Assembly: GCF_011067745.1 (NCBI RefSeq) | Contig: NZ_JAAMPJ010000009.1 | Span: 370,063-434,062 of the forward strand | Direction of reading: 5' to 3' | From: Lentzea alba | GTDB lineage: Bacteria; Actinomycetota; Actinomycetes; Mycobacteriales; Pseudonocardiaceae | Length of the DNA stretch: 64,000 bases | Shown: one piece after another, positions 35,293-43,320 of the stretch | How the letters are laid out: each line of letters starts with the position of its first letter | Position numbering within the stretch: position 1 is the first letter of the stretch | Translations under genes and position numbers: made by a program | The notes under the pieces: generated by a model | Databases searched by the model: none | The model's input: the letters and a program-made list of their open reading frames with translations, nothing else | Told to the model about the DNA's origin: nothing

Positions 35293-36210
35293 TCAGGGGT
35301 TGCCGTCGGTCCCGCAGATGTAGCCCGCGTTGATGCAGTTGCGGACCCGGCGTTCCAGCTCGGCGGGGTCCCACGCGTTCATGAAGTCACCGTGGAACGT
35401 GTACCCCGGCGCGCTGGTCACGTTCGCCCCGCCGACCGTGCCTCCCAATGACAACCCGGTCCCGTTCACCGGATAGGTGATCAGGAACTCCAGCCGCGGC
35501 ACCACCACCGGGTGCGACGACGGGCAGACCAGCCCCACCGCGAACGCCATGTGGTCGCGATGGTTCGCCGAGTCGAGATCCCTTCCGTTCCAACAGGTCG
35601 GGAAGTCCAGGTAGGTCTCGACCTTGGTACCGGGCGGGCACACCAGGAAGTCGCGGTTCGACGGCGACTGCGTGGTGCACGACCACCGCGCCGCCGGGTT
35701 CTGCTCCGGCGAACTCGCCTTCACGTTGCCCACCACGTACCGCAGCCCCTGCGGATGCGCGACCGCCCGAGTGCGGTCGTGAATGCCCTGGTAGTAGATC
35801 GTCACGCTGTCCGGCGCGACGGGCTGACCGTTCTTGTACAGCGTCGGCACCCAGTACGCCGACTTGTCGGAGATCGGATCGCAGTTCGTCGCCCCGGCCC
35901 GCAACGACGTCAGCGTCGAGAACGCGTTCGTCGTCCGGTTGCCGAAGAACTCGTGCATGTGGGAGACACCCGACTGGTTCGGGAACACGATCGGGTCGTT
36001 CTGCCCGCGGTGACTGGACGCGCAGGTCACCCGGAACTCGGACCCGGGAATCGCCTGCTGCTCCACCATCGCCCGCGCCTGTTCGGCGCCGTACGCGTAA
36101 CTGTGCCCCGCGTGCGACACCGCCGGCCGGTGCCCCACCACGAGTCCCGCCGCCACGAGCGACACCGCCACCGCCGCGATGCCGATCGCTCCTCGAATCC
36201 GCACGTGCAT
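35293..36210 (-). CDS. Secreted DUF1996 protein
   Basis: 305 residues with an N-terminal membrane/signal helix and the DUF1996 pattern: DPIVFPNQSGVSHMHEFFGN, YWVPTLY, PTCWNGRDLDSANHRDHMAF and TFHGDFMNAWD. Conserved His/Asp/Cys suggest metal binding. DUF1996 occurs in fungi and actinomycetes, often attached to carbohydrate-binding modules. A LacI-type operator upstream suggests sugar-dependent expression. Confidence 0.88.
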   Translation of the reverse strand: MHVRIRGAIGIAAVAVSLVAAGLVVGHRPAVSHAGHSYAYGAEQARAMVEQQAIPGSEFRVTCASSHRGQNDPIVFPNQSGVSHMHEFFGNRTTNAFSTLTSLRAGATNCDPISDKSAYWVPTLYKNGQPVAPDSVTIYYQGIHDRTRAVAHPQGLRYVVGNVKASSPEQNPAARWSCTTQSPSNRDFLVCPPGTKVETYLDFPTCWNGRDLDSANHRDHMAFAVGLVCPSSHPVVVPRLEFLITYPVNGTGLSLGGTVGGANVTSAPGYTFHGDFMNAWDPAELERRVRNCINAGYICGTDGNP

Positions 36211-36236
36211 CGAAACTCCTCTCGCACCACAATGTG

Positions 36237-36250
36237 TGAGAGCGCTCTCA
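36237..36250. promoter_or_regulatory. LacI-type operator (14-bp perfect palindrome)
   Basis: TGAGAGCGCTCTCA lies 27 nt before the DUF1996 start. It differs by one base per half from the CebR cellulose-utilisation box TGGGAGCGCTCCCA known in Streptomyces. Confidence 0.7.
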
Positions 36251-36332
36251 TGACAGGTACGGTAAACCCGATTGCCACCACATGTCCACGCGCGGTGTGC
36301 TCAGCGCATCAGGTGCTCGGTCACGACGCGCG

Positions 36333-36539
36333 CTAGGCCTCTTCGACCTCGGCCCGCAGCCGGTACTCGCACCCGTACTCGACCGCGTACGACAGGTCGT
36401 AGACGTGCACGATCTTGGGACCGCCGTGCAGGTGCACGTACGTGACGGTCTGCTTCGGGTCCTCCGGCGTGGACGGCAACGAGTCGACCCGGCCGTCGAG
36501 GGGACCGCCGACGTACCGCACGACATAAGGCTGGGACAT
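36333..36539 (-). CDS. Small protein of unknown function
   Basis: 68 residues starting MSQPYVVRYVGGPLDGRV, with a predicted small beta fold and acidic end. GAGGAGG lies 5 nt before ATG 36539, a near-ideal ribosome site. The GGPLDGRxxxLP pattern recurs in small actinobacterial and phage proteins of unknown role. Confidence 0.75.
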   Translation of the reverse strand: MSQPYVVRYVGGPLDGRVDSLPSTPEDPKQTVTYVHLHGGPKIVHVYDLSYAVEYGCEYRLRAEVEEA

Positions 36540-36682
36540 CGCGACCTCCTCTCGTGTTCGTCTCATTCTACGAGGTCGCCCACTGGATCCGATTCCGATA
36601 CAGCCGGTTGGCTCACTCACCGAACCACGTACCAGCGCATAACTCGTTGCCGCAGGCGACGGCGAAACACGATGATCACAGC

Positions 36683-37591
36683 ATGGGCCCAACTCCCGCG
36701 GACGGCCGCGCCGGCATCGACGCCGCACTCGTGAAACGTCTGATCGCCGCACAGTTCCCGCGGTGGAGCGACCTGGAGGTGACCCCGGTCGAGGTCGACG
36801 GCTGGGACAATCGGACCTACCGCCTCGGCGACGACATGACGGTGCGGCTGCCCACCGCGGCCGGCTACGTCCCCGCTGTCGCGAAGGAGAATCACTGGTT
36901 GCCCCGGCTGGCGCCATCACTGCCGATCACCGTGCCGACCGTCCTGGCCGAGGGCGTTCCTGGCGAGGGATACCCGTTCCCCTGGTCCGTGCGCGGTTGG
37001 TTACCAGGACGGACGTCCGATCCGAACCACATCGACGACATGGCGCAGTTCGCGATCTCGGTGGCCGAGTTCATCCGTGCCCTCCACCGCTGCGACACCG
37101 CTGACGGCCCGCTCGCCGGGGCGCACAGCTTCTACCGAGGAGCCCCTCCGGCCCACTACGACGAAGACACCCGCCGTTGCCTGGCCGCACTAGCCGGCCG
37201 CGTCGACGTCGACCGGGCCGCGGTCGTCTGGGAGGCCGCCCTGACCACCGAGCACAGTGGACCGCCGGTGTGGTTCCACGGCGACGTGGCCTCCGGAAAC
37301 CTCCTGGTCGCGGACGGAAAGCTGACAGCCGTCATCGACTTCGGCACCTGCGGCGTCGGCGACCCGGCCTGTGACCTGGTGATCGCCTGGACGATGTTCT
37401 CCGGCGACAGCCGACGAGCCTTCCGGCGAGCGGTCGACCTGGACGACGGCACCTGGGCCCGCGCCAGAGGCTGGGCGCTCTGGAAAGCCCTGCTGAACCT
37501 CGCCGGGTGCATCGACAGCGACCACGAACGGGCCGTCGAGAACCAGCGCGTGATCGGCGAGGTCCTGGCCGACCACGACAGCTTCGGTTAG
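36683..37591 (+). CDS. Aminoglycoside phosphotransferase-family kinase
   Basis: 302 residues. APH fold: DGWDNRTYRLGDDMTVRLP (ATP-binding), VWFHGDVASGNLLV (catalytic HGD...N) and AVIDFGTCGVGDPACDL (metal DFG-like). ATG 36683 begins the domain; a longer in-frame start exists upstream. Its stop at 37589-37591 overlaps the convergent remnant end of the LigD-like gene, so the two genes originally abutted. Confidence 0.85.
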   Translation: MGPTPADGRAGIDAALVKRLIAAQFPRWSDLEVTPVEVDGWDNRTYRLGDDMTVRLPTAAGYVPAVAKENHWLPRLAPSLPITVPTVLAEGVPGEGYPFPWSVRGWLPGRTSDPNHIDDMAQFAISVAEFIRALHRCDTADGPLAGAHSFYRGAPPAHYDEDTRRCLAALAGRVDVDRAAVVWEAALTTEHSGPPVWFHGDVASGNLLVADGKLTAVIDFGTCGVGDPACDLVIAWTMFSGDSRRAFRRAVDLDDGTWARARGWALWKALLNLAGCIDSDHERAVENQRVIGEVLADHDSFG

Positions 37592-37645
37592 GGCTTGCGA
37601 GCCCGTGAAGGCTGCACCCGCATCGGCTCGCCCGGCATCTTCGGG
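37588..37645 (-). pseudogene. Displaced 3' end of the LigD polymerase-type gene
   Basis: On the minus strand this encodes PKMPGEPMRVQPSRARKP and a TAA stop. The complete gene at 59923-60927 ends PKMPGEPLRVQPSRKKR. The conserved first part is the att core; beyond it the codons differ, mostly synonymously. It is the original chromosomal end, separated from its gene by element insertion. Confidence 0.9.
37624..37645. other. attL core (22-bp direct repeat)
   Basis: Exact copy of 59956-59977; its central part reads GCTCGCCCGGCATCTTCG. The repeat is extended imperfectly to the left (ACCCG at 37616-37620 and 59948-59952). Sequence to the left is chromosomal, to the right element. Confidence 0.9.
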
Positions 37646-37658
37646 GTGCCAGTCGCTA

Positions 37659-37674
37659 GAGCGCTGTGCTCACA
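37659..37674. repeat. 16-bp sequence shared with the integrase end
   Basis: GAGCGCTGTGCTCACA is repeated exactly at 58872-58887, downstream of the integrase stop. It contains an inner GAGC/GCTC dyad. It may be a binding site of an element-encoded protein. Confidence 0.55.
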
Positions 37675-37710
37675 AGGGAAAACCCACGTCGTCTCGGAAC
37701 GCACTGCACC

Positions 37711-37725
37711 AGGTTATCCGGTGAG
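37711..37725 (+). other. Candidate integrase arm-type site, left
   Basis: AGGTTATCCGGTGAG matches 59856-59870 (AGGTTATCCGGCGAG) in the same orientation with one mismatch. In the circular attP form the copies would flank the core at about 66 and 86-100 nt. Confidence 0.55.
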
Positions 37726-37774
37726 ATCAAGCGGCCCGCCGAGGTGATGGCACACCACGACGGGCCTTGATCTC
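37723..37774. promoter_or_regulatory. Hairpin upstream of the rep leader peptide
   Basis: 37723-37738 and 37761-37774 pair over 14 bp with a 2-nt bulge, around a 22-nt loop. It precedes an AGGAGG ribosome site and the small leader ORF, and overlaps the left arm-type site. It could act as an attenuator or protein target controlling rep. Confidence 0.5.
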
Positions 37775-37802
37775 GACCTCACGCAGGAGGACGAGACCCA
37801 CG

Positions 37803-37871
37803 ATGGATCCTTCCATCAAGAGCAAAGCCCTGTCAGCACGGCTCATCAGCGACACGGCGGTGACGCCATGA
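37803..37871 (+). CDS. 22-residue leader peptide coupled to the rep-like gene
   Basis: Encodes MDPSIKSKALSARLISDT and four more residues. AGGAGG lies 12 nt upstream, and its TGA overlaps the ATG of the next gene (ATGA), which suggests translational coupling. Too short to assign a function. Confidence 0.45.
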   Translation: MDPSIKSKALSARLISDTAVTP

Positions 37872-38473
37872 GCATCGAGGCCATCAACTGGGCGCTGAAC
37901 TTCGCGCCGATCCCTACCGACCGCAAGGACGCCTCCGCGCTCGCGATCACGCTGATCGCACTCGCCAACCACGCCGGACCTGACGGCACCGAAGCGTTTC
38001 CGTCCGTCGAACGGCTCACCGTCTACACGCGACTTTCCCGGCGTACCGTTCAGCGCTCGCTGCGGTCGCTGGAGGAACTGGGCCTGATTCGGCAGGGCAA
38101 TACCCGTTACCGGGATGCCCGGATCGAGCGCGCCGACCTGCGCCCGCAGGTGTACGACCTCGTGCTGACGGCCGGGATGGAGACGGGGCGTCAGCACGAC
38201 ACCCCGGTCCCTGCAACGGGGCGTCAGCAGCGCACGAACGGGGCGTCAGCAGCGACGCGACGGGGCGTCAGCATGACGCCCGAAACGTCCTTTAACCATC
38301 CGAGAACCAGGCCCGCGCCGAGCGCGCCCGATGGGCGCTCGGCGGTGCCGCCGCCGTGCGGTCGCTGCGACGCCCGTGCGTCAGACCCGGTCAGCGCTCG
38401 GGTCATCTGGCTGGACAACGACCGGACCCGCTCGACCCTGTGCCCGCACTGCCACCCGGCGGTGGCGCGATGA
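37868..38473 (+). CDS. Helix-turn-helix replication-initiator-like protein
   Basis: 201 residues. The N-terminal half is a winged helix (ALAITLIALANHAGPDG; PSVERLTVYTRLSRRTVQRS, LRSLEELGLIRQG) of the kind in plasmid/phage replication initiators and AICE proteins. The C-terminal part carries two CxxC pairs (CGRCDA; CPHCH), a zinc-ribbon-like end. Four DNA iterons lie inside at 38183-38273. ATGA overlap with the downstream gene. The initiator role is inferred. Confidence 0.65.
   Translation: MSIEAINWALNFAPIPTDRKDASALAITLIALANHAGPDGTEAFPSVERLTVYTRLSRRTVQRSLRSLEELGLIRQGNTRYRDARIERADLRPQVYDLVLTAGMETGRQHDTPVPATGRQQRTNGASAATRRGVSMTPETSFNHPRTRPAPSAPDGRSAVPPPCGRCDARASDPVSARVIWLDNDRTRSTLCPHCHPAVAR
38183..38273 (+). 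repeat. Four intragenic iterons (candidate replication origin)
   Basis: ACGGGGCGTCAGCA occurs exactly at 38183, 38216, 38238 and 38260, start-to-start 33, 22 and 22 bp. The copies sit in three different reading frames (TGRQ, TGRQ, NGASA, RRGVS), so conservation is at the DNA level. The last copy extends into a dyad GGGCGTCA-GCA-TGACGCCC (38263-38281). Confidence 0.85.
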
Positions 38474-39230
38474 ACGCCGACGCGAAGCGCCTGGAGCGCA
38501 CCGGCCGGATCGTGGCCTCCAGCACGTGGGTGATCGCGGGCGTGGTGATGGTCTACGGCGTGCTGACGGTGACGCCGTGGCTGGTGCAGGAAGGCATCCC
38601 GGAGTGGTCCGCGTGGATGCTCCCGCCCGCCGTGGACGCCGCGCTCGTGCTCGCTCTCGTCGGTGATCGCACGCTCGCGCAATACGGCCGCACCACCGGG
38701 TGGGGCACGACGCTGCGCGCCGTCACCGGCCTGGTGACCCTCGGCCTCAACGTGGCCCCGAGCGCACTGGAGAAGAACGTCGTCGGCGTCGCCCTGCACG
38801 CGGTCGGGCCCGTGCTGCTGTGGGTGGCGACTGAGGCGGCCGGGGCCTACCAACGCGCGTTCACCGACCTGGCGCGGGAGCTGGCGGACCATGCTGGCGC
38901 ACCTGGCGCCAGCCTGGTGACCGGACCTGGTGAAGACCTGGCGGCAGCTGGTGAGCACCAGGTCCAGGCCGACCTGGTGGCGGTGCCGCACCAGCCTGGC
39001 GCCACCGTCCCGCGCCAGTTCGCCAGGTGGCGGACGCGGACCTGGTGGAGCGCACCCGCCAGGTGCTGGCGACCGCCCGCACAGAGGGCCGCCAGGTCGG
39101 CCGCACCAGGCTGGCACGGGAACTGGGGATCACCGAGAACCAGGCCCGCCAGGTGCTCGCCGAAGCCCGGCGCCCGCGCCTGGCGACCGTCCACGTCGAC
39201 CCCGCCGAGGAGGTGGCAGCACATGCCTAA
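38470..39230 (+). pseudogene. DUF2637/SpdB-like membrane protein gene with apparent frameshift
   Basis: ATG 38470 starts a DUF2637-type protein with about four membrane helices (IVASSTWVIAGVVMVYGVLT; EWSAWMLPPAVDAALVLALV; LHAVGPVLLWVATEAAG). After RQFAR near 39024 the correct frame moves by -1: the expected C-terminal helix-turn-helix (VADADLVERTRQ; GRTRLARELGITENQARQVL) continues from GTG 39027 to the TAA at 39228-39230. One missing G in AGGTGG would explain this. Spd proteins help spread transferred DNA in mycelium. Mutation and sequencing error cannot be separated here. Confidence 0.7.
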
Positions 39231-39381
39231 GCCGATGCCGAAGGACGACGCGATGGGCGAGCTGGTGCCCTTCCCTGGCGCCACGCCGGGGCCAGGGTCA
39301 CCGGCTCCGGCCGCCGAGGTCGAACCGGCCGGGACCGTGCTGGACGGTGAACTTCTCTCGACGAGGAGAGCGCCGAACTGA
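39223..39381 (+). CDS. N-terminal segment of the TraB-like gene, frame-separated
   Basis: 52 residues from ATG 39223, which has GAGGAGG 9 nt upstream. The sequence MPKDDAMGELVPFPG and VLDGELL resembles the N-terminal tail that precedes AICE TraB/FtsK proteins. It stops at 39381, but the TraB frame upstream of 39402 continues this tail (LDEESAELNRPTLRY) after a -1 shift near 39354-39359. Most likely the true translation start of the transfer gene. Confidence 0.6.
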   Translation: MPKPMPKDDAMGELVPFPGATPGPGSPAPAAEVEPAGTVLDGELLSTRRAPN

Positions 39382-39401
39382 ACCGCCCCACCCTCCGATA
39401 C

Positions 39402-41390
39402 ATGCCCGCCCTGGTCGTGCGCGTAGTACGTCAGCACGAGCCGACCGTGAAGACGACGCGCGTGGTGCTGGCAGTCGGGCTGAGCGTGGCCCAGGGTTTC
39501 CAGTCCTGGGCGACGCGCGCCTGGGACGCGGGCACGTTCGGGGTGTACCGGCGGCAGATCCGTGCCGCCGAGGTCGCAGGGGATCGCGAGGCGCTCGCCG
39601 AGTGGATCGACCGGCGCGAACTGGCCACCGAGCGCCGCCACAAGCGACTCATGGAGGCGCCGAAGCTCGCGGCCGGCATCGCCCGCGTGCTGCTCGGCTC
39701 TCTGGTCGCGGTCACGCTGCTGATGCTGGTCACCGCCCTGGTGGTAGAGCTGACGGACCTGGGCTCGTTCGCCGCGTTCTTCGACGGCGTGCTCGACGTG
39801 CTGCGGTTCGCGATCACCGCCGTCACCGTCGTGTGGACCCCGTTCGTCGCGGCGACGCCGCTGCTCATCGGATTCGCCGCGTGGCGCGAGGGTCGCAAGA
39901 CCGGCACCGTGCCGGATTGGGCGCTCTCGCCCGCCAAGCGCCAGGAGGCCAGCGTGATCGTCACCCCCGGTGGCATCGCGCAAGCGTTGGCGCACCTGGG
40001 AATCCCGACGCTGAACAAGGCCCTGAAGGACGGGTGGACGGTCGAGTTCGCCACGCCGCCGGTCCGGGTCAACAACCGTGGTTACGCGACGGTTTTCAGC
40101 CTGCCCCTGGGCATCACCCCCACGATGATCGCGGACAAGCGCGCTGTCCTGGCCCGCAACCTGCACCGCGACACCATCGAGGTCTGGCCGACCGGAGCCG
40201 AGCGCGCCGGGTACGTGGACCTGTGGGTTGCGGACGCGGGATCAGGCAGCAAGCCCGCCCCCGCGTACCCGATGCTCACTGCGGGCACGGTGGACGTGTT
40301 CGCCAGCGTGCCGTTCGGTGTCTCGCAGCGCGGTGACCTGATCGCCCCGCCGCTGGTGGAGGCGAACCTGGTGTTCGGCGGCCTGCCCGGTCAAGGCAAG
40401 TCCAACGCCGTGCGCGTGGTCATGCTCGGCGCTGCACTCGACCCGCTCGCCGAGCTGTGGGTGTTCGTGTTCGCGGGCAACGGCGACTTCGACGCCTACA
40501 CGCCACGGCTGGCCCGCTACGAGCGCGGCACCCGGCCCGAGGTCGCGGAGGCGGCACTGGCCGCGTTGCACGAGCTGTATGCCGAGGTCGGCCGTCGGGA
40601 GGAGAAGCTCGCGGAGCTGGGCGTCAAGAAGGTCACGCGCGCGCTCGCGGAGAAGCACAAGGACCTGCGGCCGATCGTCGCGGGCTTCTCCGAGTGCCAC
40701 GAGCTGTTCGGCAACCCGGACTTCGGCAAGGAGGCGGGCGAGGTCGCGGTGAACATCGTCAAGCGCGGGCGCAAGACCGGCGTCATCCTCGCGTTCGACA
40801 CGCAGTCCTCGCGCGCGGCGGCGATCCCGCCCGCGCTCGTGGAGAACGTCGCGATGAACGTGTGCTTCTACGTGAAGACGTGGCGCAACAACGACGGCTT
40901 CCTCGGCGACGGCTCGTTCCAGGCGGGTATCCGCGCGACCGAGCTGCGCTTTAACGTCGACCGAGGCACGGCCGTCGCCACCGGCACCACGGACGAGACG
41001 TTCGAGCTGCTGCGCTGGTTCTACATCGAGGCCGACGACAGCGGCTTCGACGCAGCGGCCGACGTCATCGCCCGCGCCATGACTGCCGTGCACCCCAGCG
41101 TCGCCACCGGCGGCCAGCCCCAGAAGATCGCGCCGACCACACGGGACCTGCTGGAGGACCTGGACGAGGTGCTCGGCACGGACCCCGTGCCCGCCGCCGA
41201 CGTGCCCGCCCTGCTGGCACGCCACGCACCGGGCTGGGCGCCGTACCGCACGCTCAACGGCAAGGCGCTCGTCGCGCAGCTCGCCGCGCTCGGGGTGAAG
41301 GTGCCCAGCACCGGCAACCGCTGGCCGGTACGCCCCGAGGACGTGCGCGCCGCCCTCGCCCGCGCGGCCACCGGCCACCTGGACGAGTGA
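39402..41390 (+). CDS. FtsK/SpoIIIE-type conjugal DNA translocase (TraB/TraSA-like)
   Basis: 662 residues from ATG 39402. Two membrane helices at about 100-165 (LLGSLVAVTLLMLVTALVV; VTVVWTPFVAATPLLIGFA), a Walker A GLPGQGKSN, the conserved GFSECHELF and VKRGRKTGVILAFDTQS, and a C-terminal winged helix for recognising the clt locus. Such hexameric pumps move double-stranded DNA between hyphae. ATG 39402 has no ribosome site; the real start is probably 39223 across a frameshift. A terminator follows. Confidence 0.85.
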   Translation: MPALVVRVVRQHEPTVKTTRVVLAVGLSVAQGFQSWATRAWDAGTFGVYRRQIRAAEVAGDREALAEWIDRRELATERRHKRLMEAPKLAAGIARVLLGSLVAVTLLMLVTALVVELTDLGSFAAFFDGVLDVLRFAITAVTVVWTPFVAATPLLIGFAAWREGRKTGTVPDWALSPAKRQEASVIVTPGGIAQALAHLGIPTLNKALKDGWTVEFATPPVRVNNRGYATVFSLPLGITPTMIADKRAVLARNLHRDTIEVWPTGAERAGYVDLWVADAGSGSKPAPAYPMLTAGTVDVFASVPFGVSQRGDLIAPPLVEANLVFGGLPGQGKSNAVRVVMLGAALDPLAELWVFVFAGNGDFDAYTPRLARYERGTRPEVAEAALAALHELYAEVGRREEKLAELGVKKVTRALAEKHKDLRPIVAGFSECHELFGNPDFGKEAGEVAVNIVKRGRKTGVILAFDTQSSRAAAIPPALVENVAMNVCFYVKTWRNNDGFLGDGSFQAGIRATELRFNVDRGTAVATGTTDETFELLRWFYIEADDSGFDAAADVIARAMTAVHPSVATGGQPQKIAPTTRDLLEDLDEVLGTDPVPAADVPALLARHAPGWAPYRTLNGKALVAQLAALGVKVPSTGNRWPVRPEDVRAALARAATGHLDE

Positions 41391-41406
41391 GCGGAGTTAG
41401 GTTCCA

Positions 41407-41452
41407 ACGCCCGCCGGATGGCTCCCTTCAGGGGCTGTCCGGCGGGTGTTTT
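41407..41452 (+). terminator. Terminator after the TraB-like gene
   Basis: Arms 41407-41418 and 41438-41449 form a 12-bp stem with one G-T pair, followed by GTTTTC. The gap 41391-41614 otherwise shows nothing. Confidence 0.8.
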
Positions 41453-41614
41453 CGTAGGCCGCGGCGACCTAACTGCCATCACTTCCCGCAGGTCACACAC
41501 CACTTAGCGGCCGAGTTAGGAAGCTAACCCGATCACTGCGACCTCACCCGATCGAGGGTCGCTCTGCCGGAGCGGCCTGGTTTTGCCGGTGGCCGGCCTT
41601 AGCCTCTCGCCAAG

Positions 41615-41650
41615 TCAGAGACGCGCCGAGCTGACTCGGTGAGACAAGGA
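41615..41650 (+). promoter_or_regulatory. Conserved leader hairpin element, copy 1
   Basis: TCAGAGACGC precedes stem GCCGA (41625-41629), loop GCTGAC, stem TCGGT (41636-41640), then GAGACAAGGA, which holds the ribosome site of the first paralogue. The outer pair is G-T here, G-C in copy 2 and A-T in copy 3. Confidence 0.75.
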
Positions 41651-41656
41651 GAGTCG

Positions 41657-42328
41657 ATGGGCGCAGCAGAGTGGATCGCAGTCGCCGCGGCCTTGATCGC
41701 GGCGGGGTCGATGATCGCTGCCTTCCGGCAGGCCCGGGAAGCACGCGAGTCACGTCACGCCGCACAGGCCGGGGCGGCAGCGGCCAGGGACCAGGCGGAG
41801 ATTGCCGAGGCCAGTGTTGCGCAGGCCAGACGCAGCGCGGAGGCCGCCGAGGCGAGCGCGGCCGAAACCCGTAGGGCCAATGACTTCGCGTTGGAGAAGG
41901 ACGGCCGTGAACGTGCCGAACGATTCACCGAACGGCATGAGCGGGACCAGCCAAGGTTCTCCCTGACAGCGACGGAGCGGACCCACGTCCGAGTCACGAT
42001 GTCAGAAGGGCCTCCGGAGGGAGTGCACGTTCGTGTTGAGAGCGTCGCAATCGTCACCCAAGCTGGTCAGTCGTTGCAGGTGCCCATTTCGCTTGCAATC
42101 GACCCCAACATGTACACGTTCGTCAGGAACGCGACACGGGACTTCGCTGTGGACATGCGAGCCGAGAAGGGCGCTGCGCAAGCACGCCTCGTACTCCTGA
42201 GCGAAGAGATCGAAGGCAAGCGTTCATGGCGGTGGATCGAAGATGTGGAGTTCCCGGCCCCTCCCGCTACGTCATCAGTCCACACCGCACAAGTCGACCA
42301 TCAGCCCCCCAGAGGCCTCTTCAGGTGA
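41657..42328 (+). CDS. Membrane-anchored coiled-coil protein, tandem paralogue 1
   Basis: 223 residues: an N-terminal membrane helix (WIAVAAALIAAGSMIAAF), a long coiled coil with ASVAQARRSAEAAEASAAET, RRANDFALEKD, and a C-terminal beta-rich domain (about 95-205). AAGGA precedes ATG 41657. Shares layout and the AQARRSAxAAE motif with the next two genes, so the trio arose by duplication. Function unknown; a surface or entry-exclusion or defence-type sensor are possibilities. Confidence 0.8.
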   Translation: MGAAEWIAVAAALIAAGSMIAAFRQAREARESRHAAQAGAAAARDQAEIAEASVAQARRSAEAAEASAAETRRANDFALEKDGRERAERFTERHERDQPRFSLTATERTHVRVTMSEGPPEGVHVRVESVAIVTQAGQSLQVPISLAIDPNMYTFVRNATRDFAVDMRAEKGAAQARLVLLSEEIEGKRSWRWIEDVEFPAPPATSSVHTAQVDHQPPRGLFR

Positions 42329-42402
42329 CACCGCCTGCCTGCTGGACAGCTAACGCAGGTCCGCACCAAGACCACTGACGACACGGCTGCCGTAGGACTA
42401 AC

Positions 42403-42438
42403 TCAGAGACGCGCCGAGCTTGTTCGGCGAGACAAGGG
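42403..42438 (+). promoter_or_regulatory. Conserved leader hairpin element, copy 2
   Basis: TCAGAGACGC, stem GCCGA (42413-42417), loop GCTTGT, stem TCGGC (42424-42428), then GAGACAAGGG. Almost identical to copy 1 outside the loop; the closing pair changed to G-C. Confidence 0.75.
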
Positions 42439-42444
42439 ACCGGA

Positions 42445-43035
42445 ATGGACAAGGGCGACATTGCAACCTGGGTCGCCGCGCTCGTCGCGATCGGCATGGC
42501 GTGGATCGCACTGCACACGGCGAACTCGGCGAAGCGCCAAGCCAACGCGGCCGAACAGGCACTGGCTCAGGCCCGGCGCAGCGCGTCGGCCGCCGAGGAG
42601 CAAGCCAAGGCCGCGGCCGAACAAGTGGCGATCATGCGCCAAGAACTGGAACGGCAGGACGTACCGCGCTTCAGCGTCGAGGAGATCGAGGAGTTCCGGG
42701 GTGGCCCGGTCTTGCCCATACGCGTGACCATGATCAGCGGAGCAGACCTCTCCGAGGTGACCATCAGTGCTGAGGGCAGCGCGATCCGAGGGTTGGCAGG
42801 CGGCCCAGACGGCCCGCCCGCCCCTGCCGTGCTGCGCGAGAACTTCACCGAAGGCAGTCAGACCACGGTGTACCTGCACTTGCACGAGAAAACGGCGACC
42901 GCGTCGGCAACCTTCACGTTCCACTGCACCGCACCGGAGAACGGGACGACGTGGGATGCGCTCCCTCCGAAGACGCTGGAGCTCATCCATAAAGCAATCC
43001 GCACTCAGGGGCAGATGTGGGGCCGCAGGGGCTGA
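42445..43035 (+). CDS. Membrane-anchored coiled-coil protein, tandem paralogue 2
   Basis: 196 residues: membrane helix (IATWVAALVAIGMAWIALH), coiled coil (EQALAQARRSASAAEEQAKA), then a beta-rich domain of about 110 residues with no known motif. ATG 42445 lies 17 nt after the leader stem. Second of three paralogues; about 115 bp separate it from the first. Confidence 0.8.
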   Translation: MDKGDIATWVAALVAIGMAWIALHTANSAKRQANAAEQALAQARRSASAAEEQAKAAAEQVAIMRQELERQDVPRFSVEEIEEFRGGPVLPIRVTMISGADLSEVTISAEGSAIRGLAGGPDGPPAPAVLRENFTEGSQTTVYLHLHEKTATASATFTFHCTAPENGTTWDALPPKTLELIHKAIRTQGQMWGRRG

Positions 43036-43280
43036 CTACTCCGAATATGGCGGGTGGCAAGCCCTACACCACGCCACCCGGTTACGTGTCCGACCGATGA
43101 CCGGCCCGCACACCGCGCCGCAGTGCGAGAAGTGCAGGCGGTCACCGGGATTCGGCAACCGCATTTTCCAGATCGGCCAAGCCCATGGCGATGTTCATGA
43201 GGCAGCACAACCGCGTGGCTGGCCCTGCCTTCGCGGTGCGCTCGAACTGTCGGGGCTCGGTCGTACCCTGCTTCTCAACT

Positions 43281-43314
43281 GAGATGCACCGAGCTAGCTC
43301 GGTGAGACGAGGAG
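43281..43314 (+). promoter_or_regulatory. Conserved leader hairpin element, copy 3
   Basis: GAGATGC then the perfect 16-bp palindrome ACCGAGCTAGCTCGGT (43288-43303), then GAGACGAGGAG. The outer pair is A-T, a compensatory change relative to copies 1 and 2. TACCCT (43264-43269) could be its -10. The preceding 245 bp (43036-43280) hold no convincing gene. Confidence 0.75.
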
Positions 43315-43320
43315 CTGTGA

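Noticed and set aside
37596..37700. Possible tRNA remnant at the left att site
   Set aside because: The repeat is protein-coding (LigD-like C-terminus) and no cloverleaf can be drawn.
43097..43282. 61-residue plus-strand frame with a CxxC pair between paralogues 2 and 3
   Set aside because: No ribosome site; it runs up to the leader element of paralogue 3 and shows no conserved pattern.
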